DNA of 64,000 nucleotides from Floridanema aerugineum (GCF_041929345.1 NZ_JBHFNQ010000161.1:1-64000); one strand, 5' to 3'. Positions 33,054 through 43,217 are shown, counted from the stretch's first letter. The notes: a model not told the origin generated them from the sequence alone. Translations and numbers: made by a program.

Positions 33054-34628
33054 ATGACGACGATCCAACGACAGTACAGCTTGCCTAATTGCACCCTGAT
33101 CCTAGAAGGGTTGAGTGAAACCACAGGCGGTATCATTCAAACAGAGATGCGCCCAGTCTTAACAATTTTAGTCAATGCCGAATGTCGTTTGGCAGGTTAT
33201 ACAGGGCCATCTTTAAGTGGCGGAAGAGACTTTTTTGAAAGTTTGGTGACAGCAGTTAGCAGCTATGCTCAAGAAATTTTAAGTGGTTTCCCCCATCAAC
33301 ATCAACATTCAGAAAATGGTCATGTACCATTGGTGCAGTTGCGCCGCAATGGGCAAAATTCACATCGGTTAATTGTCCAACCACAAAATTTAAATGCTTT
33401 CTCTAATGGTGTTACTTCACCTACAACTCCGACAAATCCCATTGAAGTTGATTTATCTACGGTGCAACTGTTTGATTTAGTGGAAGCTGTAGATCAGTTT
33501 TTTGCTGATAGCCAAACTTTGCCTAGTTTAGGGTTGAAGTTAGCGCCAGCGGAAAAACGCTTTGCTAAGTCGGATGAAGATTTGGTGAAACAAGCTGCAC
33601 CAGCTGCTTTGGGTTTGTCTAGTTTAGCATTGGCTGCGATCGCACTCTTTTTCGCCCCCATTCCTGAAGTACAAAGACCTAGAGATCCTTTACCAGAAAA
33701 TAATTCTGGTGTTGTCTCCCCGAATTCTACTATTCCCGGACAACCTGCCACCACCGATCCTCCCTTACCTCCCCCAACAACCACTCCTCAATCTAATTTA
33801 GGCAAAGAAACTACCACGCCTCTAACTTCCTCTACCACCGAAGTTCCTGCCAATTCTCCCGCAACACCAATAGCCGCACAAGCTCCACCCACTACTTCCA
33901 ACTTCGGAGAACAAACGAACGCAGTCGCTACTCCCGCACCAGTCACCGCCCCAACTTTACCCCCAATAGATTCTTCCGTTGCACTACAGCCAACTCCCGC
34001 ACCAGTTGCACCAACTACACCCCCAATAGATTCTTCCGTTGCACTACAGCCAACTCCCGTACCAGTTGCACCAACTGCACCCACAACTGCACCTAATTCA
34101 GTAGTGCAAACTCCTGTCGCTGTACCAACTATTCCACCACCAAATGAGTCAACTTTAGGCTGGCAAACTCCGGCAACTACTTTACCTCCGACTACTCCTT
34201 CTACTTTAGGGGAACAAACTCCGGCAACTACTTTACCTCCGACTACCCCTTCTACTTTAGGTGGGCAAATTCCTACAACTTCAGGAGCAACTTTAGGGAG
34301 AAATAATGAAATTGTTGATGCCCCTTCTCTAAGAGTTTTGAATCGTAATCTTTACAACCAAATTAAACAACGTAGGACAGAAATTACTAAGTTTCCTGAA
34401 CAATTAGTTTATCGGGTTGCTATGCGCCCAGATGGAACAGTGGTAAAGTATGAACCTCGTAACCAACCTGCACAAGAATATTTAAACCAAACTCCCCTCC
34501 CTAACTTGGGTGTTGCTAATATTCCCACTGATTCTACTAGCGTAAATGAACAACCAGTTGCCTATTTTAAGGTTGTGTTTACTCCCAAAGGTGTTTTGCA
34601 AGTCAGTCCTTGGCGAGGTTATCAGTAA
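33054..34628 (+). CDS. DUF4335 family protein with Pro/Thr-rich repeat region
   Basis: A 524-residue protein. The N-terminal 120 residues match DUF4335 (QYSLPNCTLILEGLSE..TEMRPVLTIL); one hydrophobic segment lies near residues 185-203 (ALGLSSLALAAIALFFAP). Then comes a Pro/Thr/Ala-rich stretch (about 225-420) with two near-identical 60-bp units (33961-34080; PPIDSSVALQPTPVPVAPTA type) and two 51-bp units (34153-34254; STLGEQTPATTLPPTTP). A conserved C-terminal domain (about 430-524) ends with YFKVVFTPKGVLQVSPWRGY. The layout suggests a membrane-anchored protein with a flexible linker. Function is unknown. Confidence 0.75.
   Translation: MTTIQRQYSLPNCTLILEGLSETTGGIIQTEMRPVLTILVNAECRLAGYTGPSLSGGRDFFESLVTAVSSYAQEILSGFPHQHQHSENGHVPLVQLRRNGQNSHRLIVQPQNLNAFSNGVTSPTTPTNPIEVDLSTVQLFDLVEAVDQFFADSQTLPSLGLKLAPAEKRFAKSDEDLVKQAAPAALGLSSLALAAIALFFAPIPEVQRPRDPLPENNSGVVSPNSTIPGQPATTDPPLPPPTTTPQSNLGKETTTPLTSSTTEVPANSPATPIAAQAPPTTSNFGEQTNAVATPAPVTAPTLPPIDSSVALQPTPAPVAPTTPPIDSSVALQPTPVPVAPTAPTTAPNSVVQTPVAVPTIPPPNESTLGWQTPATTLPPTTPSTLGEQTPATTLPPTTPSTLGGQIPTTSGATLGRNNEIVDAPSLRVLNRNLYNQIKQRRTEITKFPEQLVYRVAMRPDGTVVKYEPRNQPAQEYLNQTPLPNLGVANIPTDSTSVNEQPVAYFKVVFTPKGVLQVSPWRGYQ
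33961..34080 (+). repeat. 60-bp tandem repeat inside the DUF4335 gene
   Basis: 33961-34020 and 34021-34080 differ at two positions by eye. They are in frame and encode a 20-residue Pro/Thr-rich linker unit. A partial third copy precedes them. Confidence 0.88.
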
Positions 34629-34722
34629 AGCTACTAGAAAATCCCGGATTGTTCCCTGACCATTAATGTATTTCATCAGTTAGGATAGAAAATATTTATT
34701 ATTCTTTTTTCTATTGCAACTG

Positions 34723-36531
34723 ATGAATATGAACTCCAATTCTCCCATTCCGGGGCATCAGAAAATAGCCCCTCATTCCCGGAAATTTTGGACTAATAAA
34801 TTCAACTTGGGGAAAAATGCCGTCAGTCGCCTGAGCATTAGCACTAAAATTAGATGTGGCTATGCGCTGGCTCTGAGTATTGCGGTTTTAGGCACAATTA
34901 TAGGTATGGGGCTGGGTAATTATTATGAAGAAGCTTTTCGGAATGAAGCTGAAAAGTGGCATGAAACGGGCGTGCTGCTTAATGATTTACAAATAGCTGT
35001 TTTGCAAGCGCGATTGCATCAACAACAATTGGTCGCTTTACTGGAAAAACCACAAGATTTTCAAAATGAACATTCCGATTTTATTGAACAGATTCTTAAT
35101 GTTAAATTACTACTTCAAAAAGCCAAAAATTCTTTAAAAACTCAACAAATTACGGGAGCTAATGCTTTTTTTACAACTTATGAGCAAGTAATAGAAGATT
35201 ATTTACTACAGACAGAAAGTGTAATTAAAGAAATCAAAAAATCCAGTTTAAACCCAAAAGAAATTACCCAATTACAGCAATCGCTATTAAATTTAACTAT
35301 CAGTGAACCAGTACTTAAATTTGATGATTATTCCACTAAATTAGCGGTAATTGCTAGTCAGGCTTTTCGGGAAGAAAGCATAGCAGAAAATAATGTAGAA
35401 CTGGGTGAAGAATTACAAATGGGAATCACAATCTCTAGTATGTTCGTATCAGTGATCCTAGCGATATTCTTAGCAATCTATACTAGTAGAGCGATCGCAC
35501 GCCCTTTAAAAGCTACAACTGAAATAGCCCAAAAAGTTACTCAAGATGATAATTTCGACTTACAAGCACCTGTAACTACCAGCGACGAAGTAGGCGTTTT
35601 AACTATATCTTTAAATCAATTGATTAGTCGGGTAAAACATTTATTAGAAGAACAAAAATCCGCAGCAATTCGACAAGAAGAGTTACAAAAAGTGCAGTTG
35701 CTTCAAAGTGAAAAAATGTCTAGTTTAGGGCGCATGGTTGCTGGAATAGCTCATGAAATTAATAATCCGGTAAACTTTATTTATGGCAACCTTGTCCATG
35801 CTAGCGAATATGTTACCGACCTTTTAGATATTTTAGCAGCTTACGAACAAGAACTTACTCAACCATCTTTAGCTTTACAGGAAAAAGCTGAAGAAATCGA
35901 TTTAGAATTCTTGCAGGAAGATTTACCAAAAACTTTGCAATCAATGACGGTGGGTGCAGAAAGAATTCGCCAAATTGTGCTGAGTTTAAAAGACTTTTCT
36001 CGCTTGGATGAAGCAGAAGCTCAATTAGTTGATTTACACGCTTGTATTAACAGCACTTTATTAATTTTGCATAATCGCATCAAGAAGGGAATTAAAGTAG
36101 TGCTTAACTATGGCGATATTCCCAAAGTTACAGGTTATACAGGTTTTCTTTATCAGGTATTCATGAATTTGATTAGTAATGCGATCGATGCTTTAGAAGA
36201 AAGCAAAACTACAGAAAACACTCAAGATAAGGAACTTTTAATTACTACCGAACGCTTAGATCATAACTGGGTAATGGTGCGAATTGCTGACAACGGTTGC
36301 GGTGTTTGTCCTGAAAATATGGAGAAAATTTTTGATACATTTTTTACCACAAAACCCAGAGGTATTGGTACAGGTTTAGGGTTAGCAATTACTCGGCAAA
36401 TTGTAGAAGAAAAACATGGGGGTAAAATTACTTGTACTTCTGAAGTTGGTAAAGGTACGGAATTTGCGATCGTACTTCCCACTACTCCTTCCCCAGAAAA
36501 AGCCTCCGTTAGTTCGTTGTCAGGACTTTAG
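34723..36531 (+). CDS. Membrane sensor histidine kinase
   Basis: A sensor kinase of 602 residues: TM1 at about 47-68, a helical extracytoplasmic sensor (70-225), TM2 at about 232-252 and HAMP at 252-305. A coiled linker is followed by an N-terminal kinase block with the phosphoacceptor His in GRMVAGIAHEINNPVNFIYG. The ATPase has N-box LISNAIDAL, G1 DNGCGV and G2 GTGLGLAI. The HEINNP type is common in cyanobacterial kinases that lack a standard HisKA spacing. No response regulator is adjacent, so the partner is unknown. The ATG at 34723 is chosen over an upstream TTG at 34714. Confidence 0.88.
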   Translation: MNMNSNSPIPGHQKIAPHSRKFWTNKFNLGKNAVSRLSISTKIRCGYALALSIAVLGTIIGMGLGNYYEEAFRNEAEKWHETGVLLNDLQIAVLQARLHQQQLVALLEKPQDFQNEHSDFIEQILNVKLLLQKAKNSLKTQQITGANAFFTTYEQVIEDYLLQTESVIKEIKKSSLNPKEITQLQQSLLNLTISEPVLKFDDYSTKLAVIASQAFREESIAENNVELGEELQMGITISSMFVSVILAIFLAIYTSRAIARPLKATTEIAQKVTQDDNFDLQAPVTTSDEVGVLTISLNQLISRVKHLLEEQKSAAIRQEELQKVQLLQSEKMSSLGRMVAGIAHEINNPVNFIYGNLVHASEYVTDLLDILAAYEQELTQPSLALQEKAEEIDLEFLQEDLPKTLQSMTVGAERIRQIVLSLKDFSRLDEAEAQLVDLHACINSTLLILHNRIKKGIKVVLNYGDIPKVTGYTGFLYQVFMNLISNAIDALEESKTTENTQDKELLITTERLDHNWVMVRIADNGCGVCPENMEKIFDTFFTTKPRGIGTGLGLAITRQIVEEKHGGKITCTSEVGKGTEFAIVLPTTPSPEKASVSSLSGL

Positions 36532-36608
36532 TCCTTTGATGTTGAAAAGCACGACTAAAGTCGTCACTACAAACTGAACAACTAAAGTCGTCACTAAGAA
36601 CTACGAAC

Positions 36609-38873
36609 TTACCGGATAATTTCTCGCATATAATTTCCCCAAAGTAAAGCAGCTTGAGCACTACTTCCTCTAGTTGGCGAATTATTATCATTTCCCAACC
36701 AAACGCCAGTAACTAACCTTTGACTGGGAACATATCCCACAAACCACAAATCGCGGTTATCGCTGTTAGTACCTGTTTTCCCTGCTTCTTCTCCTAAACC
36801 TAAAGAGGCATTTCTTCCCGTACCAAATTGTACCACTCCGCGCAATAAAGTATTCATTCGATCGGCAACTTCGCGACGTAAAACTCTTTGAGAATTGGCG
36901 TTTTTATCAGGATCAAAAGAGTAGATTTCCGGGCAAGTTTTCAAATTTTTGATATCACGACAAAAACTACTATCACGAATCCGAACAATAGCATGAGGAC
37001 GATTCCATATACCATTATTGGCGATCGCCCCAAAAGCACCAGTCATTTCTAAAGGATAAACTTCACTTTGTCCTAAAGCTAACCCAGGTACAGGATTAAG
37101 TTTAGATTCAATTCCCATTCTTTGTGCCATTTGCACAACATTATCTAAACCCACATCTTGCGCCACCCTTAAAGCAATTACATTTTCCGATTGCGCCATT
37201 CCATTGTACATATTGGAGCTACCGCCTCCTGTCCGTTCGCAACCTGGATAACGTTGTCGCCAAACTAAAGGCGCACAAGAATAAGATCTATTAGGCGAAA
37301 TCCCTCGATCCAATGCTGCTGCATAGCTAAAAACTTTAAAAGTTGATGCTGCTTGGCGGTGTGCTTGAGTAACACGATTAAATTGACTTTGTTTGTAATC
37401 TAATCCTCCCACCATCGTTAAAATTGCCCCTGTTTTAGAATCAAGAGTAACGATCGCCCCCTGAGAAAACCGACTATTTGCACCAGCATTATTAATAGCA
37501 CTTCGCAAAGCTGCTTCCGCTTTAGCTTGCATTCTCAAATTCAAATCAGTTTCAATGATAAAATTTCCTTCTCTCGCTAGTTCTTCTCCCAACAAAAACT
37601 CCAATTCCTGAAATACATAACTATAGAAATAGGGAGAAATTGTATTAGCTTGTTCCTGACAAACTTTCGGGGTAACTTCTAGGGGCGATCGTCTAGCTTT
37701 ATTCGCCTCCTCCACAGTAATTTTACCTTGCTGCAACATCCGAGCAATCACCCCATTTCGCAAAGTAATTGCTCTTTCCCGCGCCTGACTATCACCACAA
37801 GGATTGAAGTTATTTGGTGCAGGTAAATTACTCACCAAAGTCGCCGCTTCTGCTAAAGTTAAATTTCCCGCTGACTTAGCAAAATAATACTGAGAAGCAT
37901 CTTCAAAACCATAACTATCCCCGCCCAAAAATACCCGATTCAAGTAAGTTAATAAAATGTCATCTTTACTGTAAAAGAACTCTAATTTTAAAGCCACAAT
38001 TGCTTCTCGCAACTTGCGCCCCAAAGAATCTGCCGAACCTACATAATCACGGAATAAACTGCGGGCTACTTGTTGGGTAATTGTACTACCACCTTGACGA
38101 TCGCCACCTTTACTAATAATAAAACTCGCTCTAGCAATCCCGATCGGATCGACTCCCAAATGCCAGTAAAAACGTTTATCTTCCGAAGCTACTACCGCCT
38201 TCGGTAAATAAGGAGAAAAATCACTTAATTTCCTAAATTCCACATGAGCATTATTGCGCGGAGTTCGCAAAGGCGTTTCATCACTGGCATAAACAACAAC
38301 TGGCCCTCTGGTAGCATTAGGTAAAGGATGAACCGAGAATTTTTGCCACTCCAACAATACTGTAATTGCTAAAAGTGCCGTTAACCCACTAATGCCATAA
38401 ACGCCCCAACTTATCGCTTTTTCATACCAAGTTGGCGGATCGTAATATTGAATTCTCACCCCACCAGCTAATTCCCTTGGCCCTAAAGTCAAGATATCAC
38501 CATGACGCAATTTTCTTGATGAAACCCTCTTTCGACCACGATAAATCCCATTCGTCGAGTTTTCATCTTTAATCAGAAAAGTCTTCTGTCTGCGTCCAGT
38601 GCGAGTCAAAGACAAGTGAATTTGACTAACAACTGGATTACGTACCACAATATCGCAAGATTTAGAACTACGACCTAGTTTATAGCGATCGCCCAACAGC
38701 GGATAAACCTCCGCTTGATCTGCATCAGCATCCTGAACGCGCAATTCCGGTACTCTAGCATTGGGCTTCAATGCTAGCTTAGAAAAATTTACCTTCGCTT
38801 GTACCGTTTGCACTGCTTGGGTGATAGCACCCATAATTGTCTGACGTGGTTTTTGGGGATGGGGAGGAGTCAT
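36609..38873 (-). CDS. Class A penicillin-binding protein with N-terminal FHA domain
   Basis: A bifunctional peptidoglycan synthase of 754 residues. The N-terminal FHA domain (about 60-130: YKLGRSSKSCDIVV, NSTNGIYRGR, LTLGP) binds phosphothreonine peptides in known examples. One TM helix follows (about 152-172). The glycosyltransferase (GT51) has the catalytic Glu in VASEDKRFYWHLGVD and QGGSTITQQ. The transpeptidase has the nucleophile Ser in AASTFK, SEN in MAQSENVIAL and KTGT in AGKTGTN. All active-site motifs are present. The FHA fusion suggests control of wall synthesis by Ser/Thr phosphorylation; no kinase is next to it. Confidence 0.92.
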   Translation of the reverse strand: MTPPHPQKPRQTIMGAITQAVQTVQAKVNFSKLALKPNARVPELRVQDADADQAEVYPLLGDRYKLGRSSKSCDIVVRNPVVSQIHLSLTRTGRRQKTFLIKDENSTNGIYRGRKRVSSRKLRHGDILTLGPRELAGGVRIQYYDPPTWYEKAISWGVYGISGLTALLAITVLLEWQKFSVHPLPNATRGPVVVYASDETPLRTPRNNAHVEFRKLSDFSPYLPKAVVASEDKRFYWHLGVDPIGIARASFIISKGGDRQGGSTITQQVARSLFRDYVGSADSLGRKLREAIVALKLEFFYSKDDILLTYLNRVFLGGDSYGFEDASQYYFAKSAGNLTLAEAATLVSNLPAPNNFNPCGDSQARERAITLRNGVIARMLQQGKITVEEANKARRSPLEVTPKVCQEQANTISPYFYSYVFQELEFLLGEELAREGNFIIETDLNLRMQAKAEAALRSAINNAGANSRFSQGAIVTLDSKTGAILTMVGGLDYKQSQFNRVTQAHRQAASTFKVFSYAAALDRGISPNRSYSCAPLVWRQRYPGCERTGGGSSNMYNGMAQSENVIALRVAQDVGLDNVVQMAQRMGIESKLNPVPGLALGQSEVYPLEMTGAFGAIANNGIWNRPHAIVRIRDSSFCRDIKNLKTCPEIYSFDPDKNANSQRVLRREVADRMNTLLRGVVQFGTGRNASLGLGEEAGKTGTNSDNRDLWFVGYVPSQRLVTGVWLGNDNNSPTRGSSAQAALLWGNYMREIIR

Positions 38874-39294
38874 ATCGTCTTCAGTGGAACACTCTTAATT
38901 AGAACTGACTTAGGGACTCTTGGGACAAGGGGGATACAGAGAAAATTTTTTCAGACCAACAAAGGGGTTTGACTATATTGGGAGAATAACTCAGCATTTC
39001 CCCTACTTTTTATCATGACCCAAGTTTAGGTAGTAGGGTTACAGGAGTGCAGGGATGCAGAGGGAAAATTTCACATTAATATTAAGTACGTTGTGGCACT
39101 GTCTTCGCTCTTATTACAACCCAGATGTAAGCGCTAAAGCGCAACAACATACTTATTTCTTAGTAACTGGCAACTTGAGTTAGTCTTAGTTTGTTATTAA
39201 AAAAGCAGTTGCAGTAATCAAGTTTATCTGTATTTTACCTGTAGTTTAGTTTCAATTAAATTAACAAACAAAACCCCCATACAAAACTAACAAA
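38874..39294. other. Intergenic region, no gene seen
   Basis: 421 bp upstream of the PBP gene and downstream of lspA. It includes a degraded relative of the GTACGTTGTTGCGC palindrome (39086-39152, GTACGTTGTGGC .. GCGCAACAACATAC). The PBP promoter should lie near 38880-38990. I recognise no RNA gene. Confidence 0.5.
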
Positions 39295-39801
39295 TTACTC
39301 CCCTCTGCCCCGGGAGCGCTCTGCCCCGGGAGTCCTCTGCCCATTCTCAGCGTGAGGTTTACGAAATATCGCAATAAACAGGCAAGCAATTCCCACATTA
39401 ATACATACATCCGCCACATTAAAAACCGGGAAACTAATTAACCGAAAATCGAAAAAATCCACCACATAACCTAAAAGAAATCGATCGATCCCATTACCAA
39501 CAGCGCCCCCTAAAATAAAACCATAGCCCAATTGATCCCACAAAGGTAAATGCGGCCCAAACCAAGCCATAGCCATCAAAGCTAAACTTACCAGCAAAGA
39601 TAGCCAACGTAACCAGCTACCATCCTCGCTAAACAAGCTAAAAGCGGCACCAGTATTTCTTACATAAGTAAGATGAAAAACCCCCGACCACAAAGGCCAA
39701 CTTTCATTTAATTCAAAGTTTTGCCACACCCAATATTTAGTAATTTGGTCTATAACAATACAAATGAAGGCAACAATCCAAAAAAAACGATTTTTAATCA
39801 T
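39295..39801 (-). CDS. lspA: Lipoprotein signal peptidase (SPase II)
   Basis: An integral membrane aspartyl protease of 168 residues that cleaves lipoprotein signal peptides after lipidation. Four TM helices are visible; the catalytic Asp residues lie in GAVGNGIDRF and FPVFNVADVCIN. FHLTYVRNTGAAFS is the family signature. The C-terminal tail (about 152-168, NGQRTPGAERSRGRGE) is encoded by a 17-bp direct repeat (CTGCCCCGGGAG, 39305-39343) and is probably a recent repeat-derived extension. It is co-oriented with bioY and bioB. Confidence 0.93.
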   Translation of the reverse strand: MIKNRFFWIVAFICIVIDQITKYWVWQNFELNESWPLWSGVFHLTYVRNTGAAFSLFSEDGSWLRWLSLLVSLALMAMAWFGPHLPLWDQLGYGFILGGAVGNGIDRFLLGYVVDFFDFRLISFPVFNVADVCINVGIACLFIAIFRKPHAENGQRTPGAERSRGRGE

Positions 39802-39839
39802 TGGTTAATAGTCATTAGTCATTGGTCATTCGTTATTTG

Positions 39840-39968
39840 AGAGTAATTTAATCTTCAATCGCCTCATTTAAACTCGTCAATTTTACTTATTTACTAGCCC
39901 AAATACAAATGACCAATGACAAATGACGAATGACCAATGACAAATGACAAATGGCAAATGACCAATGA
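39840..39968. repeat. CAATGACAAATGAC direct-repeat tract
   Basis: Seven or more copies of AATGACC/AATGACA, about 7-14 bp each (39907-39968), lie between lspA and bioY, and a related TAGTCATTGGTCATT tract lies near 39808-39830. Open frames through it are repeat artefacts. Confidence 0.75.
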
Positions 39969-40556
39969 CTAGTAAAACATGATACGTCTGAGGATAAAAG
40001 CTAACACCGTAGCTGCACAAACCAAAGCTAATTGACCAGGAATAGGGTCTAAAGAGTACTTTTGAATATCTGGAACTATGGGAGAAATAGTTTCTGTACT
40101 CGCCAAAACTATGTAATGAGTACCAACTAAATAAGCGACACCTACTAAATGAATCACTAGCAAACCGCAAAGGCAGCTAAAAGCTAAAGATTCTAATTTC
40201 GGTGGTTGGCGAAATGCTAAATAACCACATATCCAAGCACCAGGAACAAATCCTAACAGATATCCAAAACTAGGTAATTTCAGATAGGCAAAACCCCCGC
40301 CTTGGGAAAAGACTGGAAACCAAGTTAAACCCAGTGCTAAATAAGCTATTTGGGAAAGTGCACCTGCGTTTTTACCACCTAGACAACCTACTAATAGTAC
40401 AGCACCAATTTGATAAGTGACTCCTAAAGAGTGAATGGGAATCCCTGACTCACTCCAGTGCCAAGGCAAAGCAGTTACAGATGCTTCTAAAAAGGTGCCA
40501 CCAATGGTAAGCAGTAAACCAATGAAGGCCCACAAAAATTCAGTGGCAGAAAACAC
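39969..40556 (-). CDS. bioY: Biotin transporter BioY
   Basis: The substrate-binding S component of an ECF-type biotin transporter, 195 residues with about six TM helices. Family features are LTIGGTFLEASVTALP, SLGVTYQIGAVLLVGCLGG near the substrate site and FGYLLGFVPGAWICGYLAF. It lies 70 bp downstream of bioB on the same strand, which supports the biotin assignment. No EcfA/EcfT components are in the window; some BioY proteins act alone or share a general ECF module. Confidence 0.9.
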   Translation of the reverse strand: MFSATEFLWAFIGLLLTIGGTFLEASVTALPWHWSESGIPIHSLGVTYQIGAVLLVGCLGGKNAGALSQIAYLALGLTWFPVFSQGGGFAYLKLPSFGYLLGFVPGAWICGYLAFRQPPKLESLAFSCLCGLLVIHLVGVAYLVGTHYIVLASTETISPIVPDIQKYSLDPIPGQLALVCAATVLAFILRRIMFY

Positions 40557-40626
40557 AACTATTGGTAATGGGTAATGGGTAATGGGTAGTTGGTAGTTGG
40601 TAATAGTTCGTTGAGTTAATTTGGAA

Positions 40627-41718
40627 CTACGAATTTTGGGGAATTGGTGCTTCGCCGCCTTGTAGTCCCAGTTTTTCTAACATGGCATGGTCTTGTTCTG
40701 GGGGTTGTCCGATTGTGGTTAAGTAATGTCCAATTAACATGGCGTTAATTCCGGCTTTTAATCCCATTGCTTGCAGTTCTCCCATCACGGCTTCTCTTCC
40801 CCCAGCGTAGCGGAGAATTTGTTCTGGTAGAATCATGCGAAAGATCGCGATCGCCTTTAGTGCTTCTATAGGATCTAGTTTAGGGCGATCGCCTAACGGT
40901 GTCCCCGCTCTCGGATTTAACAAATTAATTGGCACCGACTCCACCTGTAATTCCCGCAAAGCTAAAGCCAAATCTACTCTATCTTCCCAGCTTTCACCCA
41001 TGCCAATTATTCCACCTGTGCAAGCTTGAATTCCCGCAGCTTTCAGGTTTTTCACTGTTTCTACTCTGTCTTGCCAAGTGTGAGTAGTGACAATTTGCGA
41101 ATAAAAGTTTTCTGACGCTTCTAAATTATGGTTGTAGCGACTTACACCTGCTTCTTTCAGTGCTTGGGCTTGTTCTGCGGTCACTTCTCCCAAAGCACAG
41201 CAAGGTTTAATATTAGTTTCGGCAATAATTTGCCGCACTGTTTCTAAAATGTTTTCCAACTCTGTTGATTTGGGACTGTTATATTTAATACCTCTTCCCT
41301 GACTAACTAAGCAAAATCTCTTAGCACCTGCCGCTTCAGCTGCTTTTGCTTGGGCTAAAATTTCCTCTTTCGACTTTAGACCATAAACAGGCGAATCATT
41401 ACCGGGATGATGAACAGATTGGGAACAAAAACCACAATTTTCCGAACAATTGCCCGATTTAATGTTAACGATGCTGCATAAATCTACTGTATTACCACAG
41501 CAAGCTTGACGCACTTGGTCAGCAGCGGCACACAATAACAAAATGTTTTCTTCACCTTCTATTTTGGTGAGTGCGATCGCCTCCTGACGACTGAGCCTTT
41601 TCCCAGCTATAATTTCCTCTGTTAGCCCTTGTAACCATTCGCTCAACGGTTGCTCAACATTAAGAGCATCCTCATCCACAACAGAATTATTAGAAGTTAA
41701 TAACGGCGTTTCTATCAC
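40627..41718 (-). CDS. bioB: Biotin synthase
   Basis: A radical SAM enzyme of 363 residues that inserts sulfur into dethiobiotin in the last step of biotin synthesis. The [4Fe-4S] SAM cluster motif CSENCGFC (Cx3Cx2C) is in NIKSGNCSENCGFCSQSVHH. Further conserved blocks are VSRYNHNLEAS, GGIIGMGES and LLNPRAGTPL, plus R and C ligands of the [2Fe-2S] cluster (ILRYAGGRE). It starts with GTG 41718, preceded by AGAGGG 6 nt upstream. It forms a likely bioB-bioY unit; other bio genes are not in the window. Confidence 0.95.
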   Translation of the reverse strand: MIETPLLTSNNSVVDEDALNVEQPLSEWLQGLTEEIIAGKRLSRQEAIALTKIEGEENILLLCAAADQVRQACCGNTVDLCSIVNIKSGNCSENCGFCSQSVHHPGNDSPVYGLKSKEEILAQAKAAEAAGAKRFCLVSQGRGIKYNSPKSTELENILETVRQIIAETNIKPCCALGEVTAEQAQALKEAGVSRYNHNLEASENFYSQIVTTHTWQDRVETVKNLKAAGIQACTGGIIGMGESWEDRVDLALALRELQVESVPINLLNPRAGTPLGDRPKLDPIEALKAIAIFRMILPEQILRYAGGREAVMGELQAMGLKAGINAMLIGHYLTTIGQPPEQDHAMLEKLGLQGGEAPIPQNS

Positions 41719-41829
41719 ACTTAACCCTCTATTACTAAAAAGTCAGTTTACCCCACAAATATCATCTCATAAATTAGTGAGTAGCAACCTGTTTTACTTT
41801 TTACTCACCCAAACGGAGGAATTTTTTCC

Positions 41830-41848
41830 GTTAACCTTATCTTTACCA
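41830..41848 (+). promoter_or_regulatory. Possible Pho box upstream of pstS
   Basis: GTTAACCT and CTTTACCA, spaced by three bases, resemble two direct 8-bp repeats of the cyanobacterial Pho box (CTTAACCT-like), 56 bp before the pstS start. Only the loose match and the position support it. Confidence 0.25.
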
Positions 41849-41903
41849 TAAAGAGCTATGCTGCTAAGGGTTTTTAACAAAAAAAGCTGAAAAATTACCC
41901 CCA

Positions 41904-43217
41904 ATGATTTTACGTCTTACACTCACCAGCCCCAAAACTATAGCTGCTGCCCTTTCTGGCGTAGCCTTAACCATTGGCTTAGGTGCTTGTGGCCCTTCAC
42001 AAACCACACCTACAGCTACCGATACTCCGGCTGCTCCTGGCGCTAGTCCAGCGGTAGCACCGGGAACACCCACTACGACGACTCCATCCAGACTGGACTT
42101 ACAGCAAAACGTACTATTATCTGGTGCTGGTGCATCTTTCCCCGCACCCTTGTATCAACGTTGGTTTGCAGATTTCAACAAAGCCAATCCTAAAGCTAGA
42201 ATTAATTACCAGTCAGTTGGTAGCGGTGCAGGTGTCCAACAGTTTATCAACGGTACAGTAGACTTTGGCGCTAGCGATGTCGCCATGAGTGACGAAGAAG
42301 TGCAAAAAGCCAAAAATGGCGTACTCATGCTACCAGTAACAGCAGGAGGCATCGTCTTAGCTTACAACGTACCTGGTGTACAAACAGGCTTAAAACTACC
42401 ACGAGATGTTTATGTAGATATCTTTTTGGGGAATATCAAGACTTGGAATGACCCCAAAATTGCCGCAGCTAACCCAGGCGTAAACTTACCTAACACACCC
42501 ATCAACGTCGTTTATCGTGCAGATGGTAGCGGCACCACAGGCGTATTCACCAAACATTTAAGTGCAGTTAGTCCAACTTGGCAATCTAAAGTCGGTGACG
42601 GTAAGACTGTATCTTGGCCTGTAGGTACTGGAGCTAAAGGAAACGAAGGCGTAACTGCTCAAATAGCCCAGACACCAGGCTCAATTGGTTACATTGAATA
42701 TGGTTACGCCAATCAAAATAAAATCCCCTTCGCCACCTTACAAAATAAAGCAGGCAATTTCGTTACTTACAACGACCAAACAGCTTCTAACGCTTTAGAC
42801 GCAGTAGAACTACCAGAGAACTTACGAGCTTTCATTGCTGACCCAGAGGGAGCAGAATCTTACCCCATTGTCAGCTATAGCTGGTTGCTAGTTTATCCGA
42901 AATATCAAGATCCAGCCAAAGCTAAAACTATGGAAGCAGTAGTAGAATACGCCTTGACTGAAGGACAAAGAATTGCTCCGCAGTTAGGTTATATCCCCCT
43001 GCCACCGAAAGTTGCTTCTAGAGTTGCTACCGTTGCTCAAGCAATTAGCCCAGATTACAACATTGCAGTTGCTCCTCCAGCTGGAACTCCTGATACAACC
43101 GCTGCTAGTCCAGGTGCAACGACTCCAGGCGCAACTACCACCACTCCCGGTGCCACAACTCCAGACACTACCACTACTCCTGGTGCCACAACTCCCTCGC
43201 CAGCTACTACTCCTTAG
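41904..43217 (+). CDS. pstS: Phosphate ABC transporter substrate-binding lipoprotein PstS
   Basis: The high-affinity phosphate-binding protein of the Pst system, 437 residues. A lipoprotein signal peptide ends at the lipobox LGAC (C28); a Thr/Pro/Ala-rich tether precedes the domain. The phosphate-binding core has LSGAGASFPAPLYQRW, YQSVGSGAGVQQF, FGASDVAMS, YRADGSGTTGVFTKHL and IGYIEYGYA. Length exceeds the usual 320-350 because of this N-terminal tether and a C-terminal tail with TTPGAT repeats (about 395-437), which could link it to the wall or be low-complexity drift. It is the first gene of pstS-pstC-pstA-pstB. Confidence 0.95.
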   Translation: MILRLTLTSPKTIAAALSGVALTIGLGACGPSQTTPTATDTPAAPGASPAVAPGTPTTTTPSRLDLQQNVLLSGAGASFPAPLYQRWFADFNKANPKARINYQSVGSGAGVQQFINGTVDFGASDVAMSDEEVQKAKNGVLMLPVTAGGIVLAYNVPGVQTGLKLPRDVYVDIFLGNIKTWNDPKIAAANPGVNLPNTPINVVYRADGSGTTGVFTKHLSAVSPTWQSKVGDGKTVSWPVGTGAKGNEGVTAQIAQTPGSIGYIEYGYANQNKIPFATLQNKAGNFVTYNDQTASNALDAVELPENLRAFIADPEGAESYPIVSYSWLLVYPKYQDPAKAKTMEAVVEYALTEGQRIAPQLGYIPLPPKVASRVATVAQAISPDYNIAVAPPAGTPDTTAASPGATTPGATTTTPGATTPDTTTTPGATTPSPATTP

